From CBFIDE01 sp965661265 (GTDB lineage: Bacteria; Bacteroidota; Bacteroidia; Flavobacteriales; Schleiferiaceae), in NCBI GenBank assembly GCA_965661265.1, contig CBFIDE010000032.1, positions 1 through 9,298 on the forward strand: a stretch of DNA of 9,298 bases, given 5' to 3'. Of the stretch, positions 1-6,011 are shown piece after piece (position 1 is the stretch's first letter; each line of letters opens with the position of its first letter). Below the pieces are notes generated by a model. That model was not told the origin of the DNA, searched no databases, and saw only the letters and a program-made list of their open reading frames with translations. The translations under genes and the position numbers were made by a program.

Positions 1-421
1 TATAGACGATAAATCATCTGGAGCAAGTACACAAGAAACAGACAACATTGAGGCGAATATTGGCCCCGGTTATGCGTATACATTTGTTATTAAAGAAAAG
101 TTTTATTTGTCATTGGATTTGCTAGCGACTTTCGGTTATTTAAACACCAATTTGACAACTCGCCAACCCGGTGGAAATATAGTCACAAAACAAGATAATT
201 TTGTTTTTCGATGGGATGGTAAGACGGGCATTGGTTACAATGGGCGCAAGTTCTATTCAGGGCTCTATGCAAATGTTTCTAGTGCACGATATAAGCAAGA
301 AAACACGACTGCAGTTAATTTCGATACAAGAGTTTTCTATCATCTTTTTTTTGGCGTTAGGCTTGAATCTCCTGGTCATTTGAGGCGATTTATGAATAAA
401 ATAGAAAAGAAATTTCCATAA
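1..421 (+). CDS. 3' part of a probable DUF4421 family protein (partial)
   Basis: The reading frame is open at the left edge (codons from base 2) and ends at TAA 419-421, giving about 139 visible residues. A TTG at 107 is only an internal codon. The visible part alternates aromatic and polar residues in short strands rich in Gly and Tyr, as in an outer-membrane beta-barrel. It ends with an aromatic strand (FYHLFFGVRL) followed by a short basic tail. In my recall this resembles the C-terminus of DUF4421 proteins of Bacteroidota, usually about 320-350 aa, so roughly the last 40 percent is here. Function is unknown; envelope location is inferred. It could be another porin-like family. There is no obvious terminator after the stop. 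Confidence 0.5.
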   Translation, partial: IDDKSSGASTQETDNIEANIGPGYAYTFVIKEKFYLSLDLLATFGYLNTNLTTRQPGGNIVTKQDNFVFRWDGKTGIGYNGRKFYSGLYANVSSARYKQENTTAVNFDTRVFYHLFFGVRLESPGHLRRFMNKIEKKFP

Positions 422-575
422 ATCTTATATAGAATTCAATAAAACTACTGCGAGCAATAAATATAGGGCATTTGGCAGATAGTGCGAAAATTGAAAATGA
501 GTACAATTAATAAAAAAAAAAGAAAAGTTTGGCTATCTCAACTAATCTTATAATTTAAGCCCAAACAATTCACTA
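422..575 (+). promoter_or_regulatory. Intergenic leader with candidate Bacteroidota promoter for the GNAT-symporter-racemase operon
   Basis: This AT-rich spacer contains TTTG at 528-531 and TAATTTAA at 551-558, separated by 19 bases. The Bacteroidota sigma-ABfr consensus is TTTG, about 19 bases, then TAnnTTTG. The -33 box and spacing fit well, but the -7 box matches only partly (TA and TT conserved). A transcript would start roughly at 564, about 12 nt before the ATG at 576. An A-run at 512-521 lies upstream. This is a motif match only. Confidence 0.35.
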
Positions 576-1016
576 ATGATGAAAATAAAAGTCTTTGACG
601 CAGTCAACAAACCAACAAATTCTGAGAAAACAGAAATAATCAACTTTCTTTTTGATAATCTCCAGGAATATGGAGACCCCAAAATTGATGTTCAAAAAGC
701 GATTGATTATTCGATTAAAGAATTTGTCTCATTTGGCGGGTTTACTATGCTACTGTCTGAAAATGATGAAATAATAGGAACAACTGTGATTAATAAAACA
801 GGTATGGGAGGATATATTCCAGAGAACATCCTTGTTTACATTGCAACTCACAAAGATTATAGAGGAAAAGGGTTAGGTAAAACACTCATGCAAAAGGCCA
901 TTGATTACTGTAAAGGAGATATTGCACTGCACGTTGAAGCTGACAATCCTGCAAAGCACTTGTATGAAAAAATGGGGTTCACTAATCCCTATTTGGAAAT
1001 GAGATTGAAAAGGTAA
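576..1016 (+). CDS. GNAT family N-acetyltransferase
   Basis: Predicted cytosolic acetyl-CoA-dependent N-acetyltransferase of 146 aa, a normal length for a single GNAT domain. Motif A is clear: a beta strand (ILVYIATHKDY) followed by the pyrophosphate-binding loop RGKGLG at residues 96-101 and a helix. Motif B follows with N124-P125 and Y130 (NPAKHLYEKMGF), where the Tyr is the usual general acid. Two adjacent ATGs (576 and 579) are possible starts; no Shine-Dalgarno decides between them. It is the first gene of an operon, with only 3 nt before the symporter ATG. Given the racemase downstream, an amino acid or amino-acid derivative is a reasonable substrate, but that is inference from context. 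The GNAT call is sure; the substrate is unknown. Confidence 0.92.
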   Translation: MMKIKVFDAVNKPTNSEKTEIINFLFDNLQEYGDPKIDVQKAIDYSIKEFVSFGGFTMLLSENDEIIGTTVINKTGMGGYIPENILVYIATHKDYRGKGLGKTLMQKAIDYCKGDIALHVEADNPAKHLYEKMGFTNPYLEMRLKR

Positions 1017-1019
1017 CCT

Positions 1020-2456
1020 ATGGGCATTCACATTCTAGACCTATCCATTTTTGTAATTTACCTAGTAGGCATGCTTGGCGTAGGTTTTTACTTTTCGAAA
1101 AAAAACAAAACCAATGAGGACTACTATGTAGGAGGAAGAAAAATGAAAGCCAGCCACATTGGTTTATCTGTTGTTGCTACAGATGTTGGAGGTGGTTTTT
1201 CTATTGGACTTGGAGGGCTAGGCTTTGTCATGGGCCTATCGGGAAGTTGGATGCTGTTTACAGGATTGATAGGCGCATGGATAAGTGCTGTTTTCTTGAT
1301 CCCTAAAGTGTACCCTATCGCTAAAAAACATCAATTCTTAACCTTCCCTCAATCTTTAGCATACCACTACAATACCAAAGTAGCTTTCATAGCAGGTATT
1401 ATCTCACTCATCGGTTACGTAGGTTTTACAAGCTCTCAAATTCTAGCGGGTGCAAAACTGGCATCGGCAACATTTCCAGCCCTGTCTATTGGTGATGCTG
1501 TTTTTGCCATGGGTATTATTGCTGTCTTATATACGGTAATTGGAGGCATGAAAGCTGTGATCTACACGGACACCATTCAATGGATTATTTTAATGGTTGG
1601 GCTCATATTCATTGGCATTCCAATTGCTTTCAACGAAATTGGTGGATGGTCTGTCATCACACAATATATACCTGATAATTTTTTATCTCTCAGTAATTTA
1701 AAACCCATCCATTTTTTCAATTGGTTGATTACAATTGTTCCTATTTGGTTTGTTGGCATGACCCTTTACCAAAGAATTTACGCCTGTAAGGATGAAAAAA
1801 CAGCTATAAAAGCGTGGAGGATTGCTGGTTTGTTTGAATGGCCCATAATGGCATTTATGGGGGTTGTATTAGGCTTATTTGCCCGCGTAGCTTTTGAACA
1901 AGGCATGTTTGCCAATTTTGGATACCCTGTTGGAGCTAACATTGATGCGGAGCTGGGATTACCATTGCTCTTGAGAAAAGCACTTCCCATTGGATTTTTA
2001 GGTTTAATGATGTCTGCTTATTTCTCTGCAATTATGTCAACAGCTGATAGTTGCTTAATGGCTGCTTCAGGAAATTTTGTTAGCGATATATTTAAATACT
2101 TCAAACGCGGAAATGTAACCAACGAGATAAGATTGTCTCAAATTGTAACATTGGTGATCGGTGCCATCGCTATACTTCTGGCTGCACTCATGCATAATGT
2201 ACTGGAATTAATGTTATACTCTTATGCCTTTATGGTTTCAGGTCTTTTTGTTCCTGTAATAGGCATGCTTATCTTCAAGAAGCCTCAACCTATTGCAGCT
2301 TTGGTGTCCATGATTTTAGGAGGGGCAACCACCTTATTACTTATCATTCTGGATCTGGACTTACCATATGAACTGGATGAGAACTTCTTTGGAATCATCA
2401 TGTCCGCGATTGGTTTTTTAACCCTCCAATATTCTATTAAACTCAATATTAATTAA
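1020..2456 (+). CDS. Sodium:solute symporter (SSS family)
   Basis: Inner-membrane sodium-coupled uptake permease of 478 aa, a usual length for the SSS family (PutP/SglT/PanF type), with about 13 hydrophobic segments. The N-terminus has the family pattern: a first membrane segment, a charged loop, then DYYVGGRKM, and a Gly/Ser-rich second helix (TDVGGGFSIGLGG). The TVIGGMKAVIYTDTIQW segment is the classic SSS signature region. SAIMSTADSCLMAASGNFVSDIF near residue 340 matches the helix that carries the Na2-site Ser/Thr residues. The ATG is 3 nt after the GNAT stop, and the stop abuts the racemase ATG directly, so the three are surely cotranscribed and translationally coupled. The substrate cannot be read from sequence; an amino acid, acylated amino acid or small peptide is inferred from the neighbours. 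Confidence 0.93.
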   Translation: MGIHILDLSIFVIYLVGMLGVGFYFSKKNKTNEDYYVGGRKMKASHIGLSVVATDVGGGFSIGLGGLGFVMGLSGSWMLFTGLIGAWISAVFLIPKVYPIAKKHQFLTFPQSLAYHYNTKVAFIAGIISLIGYVGFTSSQILAGAKLASATFPALSIGDAVFAMGIIAVLYTVIGGMKAVIYTDTIQWIILMVGLIFIGIPIAFNEIGGWSVITQYIPDNFLSLSNLKPIHFFNWLITIVPIWFVGMTLYQRIYACKDEKTAIKAWRIAGLFEWPIMAFMGVVLGLFARVAFEQGMFANFGYPVGANIDAELGLPLLLRKALPIGFLGLMMSAYFSAIMSTADSCLMAASGNFVSDIFKYFKRGNVTNEIRLSQIVTLVIGAIAILLAALMHNVLELMLYSYAFMVSGLFVPVIGMLIFKKPQPIAALVSMILGGATTLLLIILDLDLPYELDENFFGIIMSAIGFLTLQYSIKLNIN

Positions 2457-3554
2457 ATGGCTGAATTAGTAATAAACACAAAGAAAATTCAAAACAACAT
2501 TAAAGTCTTGAGTACATACTTCGAGGAGCATAATATTGAATGGAGCTTGGTGACCAAGGTCTTCTCAGGCGATAAGGAGTTCCTAAAAAAGGTGCTTACC
2601 GATGACGTCATTGAAAACATAAATTCCATTGGAGACTCTAGGTTAACCAGTTTAAAAAACTTGAAAGAAGTTAATCCGAATATGCGAACGATTTATATTA
2701 AACCTCCCGCAAAGGTTTATGTTGATGAAGTCGTCAAATATGCAGACATATCCTTGAACAGCTCATACAATACCATCAAGGCATTAAATGCAGCGGCTAA
2801 AAAGAATGGCATTGTTCACGAGATCATTATTATGGTGGAACTTGGTGAATTAAGAGAAGGAGTTCAAAGATCGGAGTTAATGGACTTCTGTGAAAAAGTG
2901 TTTGAACTTTCTAACATTAACGTGATCGGTATCGGTTCAAATTTGGGCTGTATGTATGGTGTAGAGCCCAGTTATGACAAGCTCTTGCAACTTTCGCTTT
3001 ACGAAGAGCTTATATCCGCAAAATTCAATCGGGATCTGAAATTGGTTTCCGGAGGAACATCGATTACTTTGCCATTGATTGAAAACAAAACCATTCCAAA
3101 AGATATTAATCATTTTCGGGTGGGTGAAGCCGCTTTCTTTGGAATCAGTCCATTGAATAATGAGCAGTTTATGGATCTCTCTATAGATACCTTTGAGTTT
3201 AGAGCTAACATCATTGAGTTAGAAGAAAAAAAGATCGTGCCAGAAGGGGTAATTAGTGATGGAAACATTGGGCATTCTGCAGAATTCAACGAAGAAGACC
3301 AGAGTGAGACTTCTATAAAAGCTATACTTGATTTTGGTTTATTGGACGTTGAAAAAGACGACATTGAATCTATTGACAATGATTTGAAATTTGTTGGGAT
3401 AACTTCAGACATGTTGGTTGTCGATATAGGAAACAACAAGACTAAAGAAGGTAAAAAGAAATATAGTATCGGTGATAAAATTAAATTTAAGCCAAATTAT
3501 ATGGGTGTTGCAAGGCTCTTAAACTCAAAGTTTATAGAAAAGAAATTTGACTAA
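2457..3554 (+). CDS. Alanine/ornithine racemase family PLP-dependent enzyme
   Basis: Fold-type III PLP enzyme of 365 aa, close to the length of clostridial ornithine racemase (Orr). The N-terminal TIM-barrel carries the PLP lysine K34 in WSLVTKVFSG. Next come GDSRLTSLKNL (59-69), MVELGELREG (126-135), the phosphate-binding SGGTS (198-202) and HFRVGEAAFFG (219-229). A beta-rich C-terminal domain includes SDMLVVDIGNN. This arrangement is typical of the ornithine racemase branch rather than of classical two-domain Alr. The expected reaction is racemisation of an amino acid in the cytosol; ornithine, alanine or another substrate cannot be settled here. The ATG follows the symporter stop with no gap, so the enzyme probably acts on the imported compound. 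Repeat A begins 17 nt after its stop. Confidence 0.87.
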   Translation: MAELVINTKKIQNNIKVLSTYFEEHNIEWSLVTKVFSGDKEFLKKVLTDDVIENINSIGDSRLTSLKNLKEVNPNMRTIYIKPPAKVYVDEVVKYADISLNSSYNTIKALNAAAKKNGIVHEIIIMVELGELREGVQRSELMDFCEKVFELSNINVIGIGSNLGCMYGVEPSYDKLLQLSLYEELISAKFNRDLKLVSGGTSITLPLIENKTIPKDINHFRVGEAAFFGISPLNNEQFMDLSIDTFEFRANIIELEEKKIVPEGVISDGNIGHSAEFNEEDQSETSIKAILDFGLLDVEKDDIESIDNDLKFVGITSDMLVVDIGNNKTKEGKKKYSIGDKIKFKPNYMGVARLLNSKFIEKKFD

Positions 3555-3571
3555 AAAGTATAAAACGAACA

Positions 3572-3636
3572 GCCAACAAGGTGTAAAATGCATAGCTCCC
3601 TTAAGTCAGCTAAGACATCTTACACAGACCGTTATG
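3572..3636 (+). repeat. Repeat A: attC-like hairpin element
   Basis: A 65-nt imperfect palindrome. The left end is GCCAACAAGGTGTAA (3572-3586); the right end is TTACACAGACCGTTATG. Nested arms pair: GTGTAA with TTACAC, ATG with CAT, and TAGCT (3593-3597) with AGCTA (3608-3612) around a 10-nt loop. Unpaired single bases interrupt the stem. Outer AAC and GTT triplets are retained, as in integron attC R boxes, though the full RYYYAAC consensus is not met. It lies just after the racemase stop and 35 nt before the DUF429 start. Shares GCCAACAARGTRTA with repeats B and C. Assignment as a recombination site is inference. Confidence 0.6.
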
Positions 3637-3671
3637 AGTCATTCTCAAATTATTAAACAAGAAGCTAAAAA

Positions 3672-4535
3672 TTGAAGGATCAAAATATTGAAGATTATTT
3701 AGGAATTCAGCATCAAAGAATTGTTTATAAAAAATTCTTTGGAATTGATTATAGCGGAGGATTGCAGGCGGGCAAGAAAATTTGGATATGTGAAGCTGAT
3801 TATTTAAACGATTCTATTTATATAAAATCAATTTATTCTATTTTTCATGAATTTGGATTAAAATCACGATTAGAATCAAACTCCAAAATCATTGAAATCA
3901 TCGAGAATAACGAAGATGCTGTGATTGGATTTGACTTTCCTTTTAGTTTACCAAACCAAGCTCTTCAAGATTCGAATTGGAAAAATTTCATTCTTAATTT
4001 TAAAGATAATTTTTCAGATGAAAATGACTTTAGATCCAAGATGAGAAACCTTTTCACTGGGAAAGAGATAAAGAGATTTTGTGATATTCAAGCAAAAACA
4101 CCCTTTTCTCCATATAATCTAAGAATATATAAACAAACATTTTTTGGAATTTCAGAAATACTTAAACCATTAATTATACTCAATAATTCCACTATTTTAC
4201 CTTTCGATACACCAAAAGAAGGAAAGAATCTTATTATGGAAGTCTGTCCTGCCTCGCTTCTAAAAATAAGAAAAGATGAAATCAAATGGCCTCAAGCCTA
4301 CAAAGGAAATAAAGATATACATAGAAAAAAAAGATCTGAAATATTAAAAATTATCGAAAATTACTTAAACATTGAGTATTCAGATTCTACAATAAAAAGT
4401 AAAATTTTAGAAGATCCAGAAGGTGATGCTTTAGATAGTTTACTATGTGTAATTTGCTCTTTAAGAGGATTATCCTATCCCGAATTATCAATAAAAAATG
4501 AGTTTTATTCAAAAGAAGGATTCGTCTACTGTTGA
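3672..4535 (+). CDS. DUF429 family protein (predicted RNase H-like nuclease fold)
   Basis: Protein of 287 aa resembling DUF429, a family predicted to have an RNase H-like fold with an unproven nuclease role. Acidic residues sit where the fold needs them: D26 in the first strand (FFGIDYSGG), D88 in VIGFDFPFSLP, E190 in LIMEVCPAS, and D252/D255 in EGDALDSLLCV. The start is TTG at 3672. An in-frame TAA lies at 3666-3668 and no Met follows before residue 124, so TTG is the only sensible start; it gives an extra 20 residues before the first core strand. The gene is very AT-rich. It is tightly bracketed by repeat A upstream and repeat D, which begins 5 nt after the stop, so it looks like one mobile cassette. 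Function is not known. Confidence 0.75.
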   Translation: MKDQNIEDYLGIQHQRIVYKKFFGIDYSGGLQAGKKIWICEADYLNDSIYIKSIYSIFHEFGLKSRLESNSKIIEIIENNEDAVIGFDFPFSLPNQALQDSNWKNFILNFKDNFSDENDFRSKMRNLFTGKEIKRFCDIQAKTPFSPYNLRIYKQTFFGISEILKPLIILNNSTILPFDTPKEGKNLIMEVCPASLLKIRKDEIKWPQAYKGNKDIHRKKRSEILKIIENYLNIEYSDSTIKSKILEDPEGDALDSLLCVICSLRGLSYPELSIKNEFYSKEGFVYC

Positions 4536-4540
4536 GAATG

Positions 4541-4703
4541 ACGCATAATCTAGGCTTACCACTGCGCTCGGGACCTGCGCCCTCGATCGGCCTGCGACAC
4601 ATAGGCTTACCGTCACTCCCCTGCATACGCAAGTGTCGTTCCAGCCCCTAACATCCCTTCAGGACTCAGGGTCAGCCTTTGTCGCTAAGCCTAGTTCGTT
4701 GGC
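4541..4703 (+). repeat. Repeat D: long GC-rich attC-like inverted-repeat element
   Basis: A GC-rich block of about 163 nt in AT-rich surroundings. CTAGGCTTA (4550-4558) is matched by TAAGCCTAG (4686-4694). Inside, CGACAC (4595-4600) can pair with GTGTCG (4633-4638), and the TAGGCTTACC motif recurs directly at 4602-4611. The right end is GTTCGTTGGC (4694-4703), like the right boxes of the other repeats; the left end is ACGCATAATC. It can fold into one long, imperfect, branched hairpin. No ORF in it looks real. It starts 5 nt after the DUF429 stop. A Bacteroidota attC-like site or interspersed repeat is the best reading; the family name is unknown to me. Confidence 0.6.
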
Positions 4704-4744
4704 AAAAATACTGAAACACAAGCTTCAAGTATAAAATCACGAAA

Positions 4745-4877
4745 CGCCAACAAAGTGTATGGTGAATGGCGGTATTGCACCTAAATTCAAGCTTTTAGCA
4801 TTTATCAAATGTAGTGCTAAATCGAAAGTTAAGTGCTTCTAAATCCGCCACTAACCATACACAAACACTTTATACGC
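4745..4877 (+). repeat. Repeat B: long nested hairpin, attC-like
   Basis: Begins CGCCAACAAAGTGTA and ends near CACTTTATACGC. The main stem pairs 4756-4772 with 4845-4861 (15 of 17 positions), with AAAGTG and CACTTT extending it outside. The interior has a second hairpin: TTTAGCA with TGCTAAA around CATTTATCAAATG, itself a palindrome. The shared left box links it to repeats A and C. The right box reads CTTTATACG rather than GTTGG or GTTATG, so this end has drifted. Only 41 nt separate it from repeat D, with no gene between. Confidence 0.62.
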
Positions 4878-4878
4878 A

Positions 4879-4915
4879 AGCCCACGGAATAACTAACCGA
4901 GGGCTGAATACTTTT
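4879..4915 (+). terminator. Hairpin after repeat B, possible terminator
   Basis: AGCCC (4879-4883) plus CGG pairs with CCG plus GGGCT (4901-4905), with one A-A mismatch and a 9-nt loop. A short T-rich stretch (ACTTTTCTT) follows from 4910. The stem is GC-rich in AT-rich DNA. It would serve transcripts arriving from the DUF429 side, but the U-tract is weak, so it may instead be part of the repeat. Confidence 0.4.
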
Positions 4916-5035
4916 CTTGATTTCTAAACTTTTTAGCCATTTAATCATTTATTATTATACCGATGAAATACATTTTGATTTTACAGCAATAAATTTGAGA
5001 ACTACACCACTTATAATTAATAGATAAATTAAAAA
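4916..5035 (+). promoter_or_regulatory. AT-rich leader of the DUF3050 gene
   Basis: Non-coding AT-rich spacer. TAAATTTG at 4990-4997 is an exact match to the Bacteroidota -7 box TAnnTTTG, 38 nt before the ATG at 5036. The only nearby TTTG (4974-4977) is 12 bases upstream, too close for a normal -33 box, so the promoter call is weak. No Shine-Dalgarno is present. Confidence 0.3.
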
Positions 5036-5923
5036 ATGAATAAGATAGAGCATATAGAAAATGAGATTTCTGAATTGAAAAATGAATTGAGAAATCATAA
5101 ACTTTATGAAAACTTACATGACATTAATGATGTGAAAATTTTTATGGAAAATCACATATTTGCAGTATGGGATTTTATGTCTCTTGTAAAAAATCTTCAA
5201 ATAAACCTCACTAAAGTTCAAACACCTTGGACACCTCCAAAAAACCCAAAACTATCAAGATTTATAAATGAAATTGTTCACGGAGAGGAAAGTGACATTA
5301 ATGAATTGGGAGAACCAAAGAGTCATTTTGAGATGTATTTAGATGCAATGTTCCAAGTAAATGGAAATACGAATGAAATTAATGAATTCNNNNNNNNNNN
5401 NNNNNNNNNNNNNNNNNNNNNNNNNNNNNNNNNNNNNNNNNNNNNNNNNNNNNNNNNNNNNNNNNNNNNNNNNNNNNNNNNNNNNNNTATTAAGCTTGTT
5501 GAATTGGGAAATTCAGTTGACTATTGTTTTAGTCAAGTTAATGTCGATAACAGAGTAGCTGATTTTGTGAAATTCACTTTTTCGATTATTGAAACAAATA
5601 AGCCACACCTCGTAGCTTCTGCATTTACGTTTGGGCGAGAAGACGTTATTCCAGATATGTTTATAGAAATTCTTAAAAATTCAGATTCTGAAAACAAATT
5701 ATACAGCAAAATAAATTACTATCTCCAACGACATATTGAACTTGACGGAGATGAACACGGTCCTTTATCTCTTGAGATGATTTCTGAATTATGTAAAGAT
5801 GATGAGCAGAAATGGAACGAAACACTAACTGTTGCGAAACAATCATTAGAAAAACGAATTGAACTTTGGAATGCTATATCTGATTTAATACAGAATAAAA
5901 AGCCTGCCTATAAGACCGTATAA
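5036..5923 (+). CDS. DUF3050 family protein (heme-oxygenase-like fold), interrupted by an assembly gap
   Basis: Recognised as DUF3050 from its conserved blocks: FMENHIFAVWDFMSLVKNLQ (36-55), EIVHGEESD (79-87), SHFEMYLDAM (96-105), FTFGREDVIPDMF (197-209) and RHIELDGDEHGPL (232-244). DUF3050 belongs to the heme-oxygenase-like fold group and its reaction is not established. The His/Asp/Glu clusters (E79, H82, E85; H233, D237, H241) resemble ligand spacing of heme-oxygenase-like diiron enzymes; this is only suggestive. Cytosolic, with no signal peptide. The ATG is in frame through the 98-N gap, but the gap is placed where the family should need only a residue or so between NEF and IKLVELG. The true protein is probably near 263 aa. 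It stands alone after repeat B. Confidence 0.8.
   Translation: MNKIEHIENEISELKNELRNHKLYENLHDINDVKIFMENHIFAVWDFMSLVKNLQINLTKVQTPWTPPKNPKLSRFINEIVHGEESDINELGEPKSHFEMYLDAMFQVNGNTNEINEFXXXXXXXXXXXXXXXXXXXXXXXXXXXXXXXXXIKLVELGNSVDYCFSQVNVDNRVADFVKFTFSIIETNKPHLVASAFTFGREDVIPDMFIEILKNSDSENKLYSKINYYLQRHIELDGDEHGPLSLEMISELCKDDEQKWNETLTVAKQSLEKRIELWNAISDLIQNKKPAYKTV
5390..5487. other. Assembly gap (98 N)
   Basis: Unknown bases inside the DUF3050 gene. 98 is 2 modulo 3 and keeps the frame as written. A gap of 2 nt would also keep the frame and would give a family-like protein, so the stated size should not be trusted. Confidence 0.98.
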
Positions 5924-5931
5924 AATTAATT

Positions 5932-5971
5932 GCTAGTTCTAGCCTATTTGCGAAAGTCCTCATGGACTTTC
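5932..5971 (+). terminator. Hairpins after the DUF3050 gene
   Basis: Two adjacent hairpins: GCTAG-TT-CTAGC (5934-5945 region) and a perfect 8-bp stem GAAAGTCC/GGACTTTC (5952-5959 with 5964-5971) around TCAT. The second is stable, but no U-run follows, so it is a possible terminator or a leader structure rather than a canonical intrinsic terminator. Confidence 0.4.
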
Positions 5972-6011
5972 TATCTGTGATTTATTTGCTAACTTTAGTC
6001 CTTAAAACACA
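5968..6011 (+). promoter_or_regulatory. Weak candidate promoter for the DUF2779 gene
   Basis: TAACTTTA (5990-5997) resembles TAnnTTTG with the last base changed. TTTC (5968-5971) lies 18 bases upstream in place of TTTG. Predicted start near 6003 gives a very short leader before ATG 6012. Motif-level evidence only. Confidence 0.22.

Noticed and set aside
107..421. Separate short gene starting at TTG 107
   Set aside because: The same frame is open to the left edge of the window with matching strand-rich composition, so it is the tail of a longer gene.
3110..3439. 109-aa minus-strand ORF
   Set aside because: Shadow of the racemase gene; Ser-rich antisense product with no family features.
4387..4632. 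81-aa minus-strand ORF with Arg/Gly-rich N-terminus
   Set aside because: It reads across the GC-rich repeat D and the antisense of the DUF429 gene; composition reflects the repeat, not a protein.
4974..4997. TTTG plus TAAATTTG as a full promoter
   Set aside because: The -7 box is exact but the spacing is 12, well below the usual 17-23; kept only as a weak leader note.
5384..5496. EcoRI (GAATTC) and HindIII (AAGCTT) sites flanking the N gap
   Set aside because: Both hexamers encode natural residues of the DUF3050 frame; chance in AT-rich DNA is enough, so no cloning artefact is claimed.
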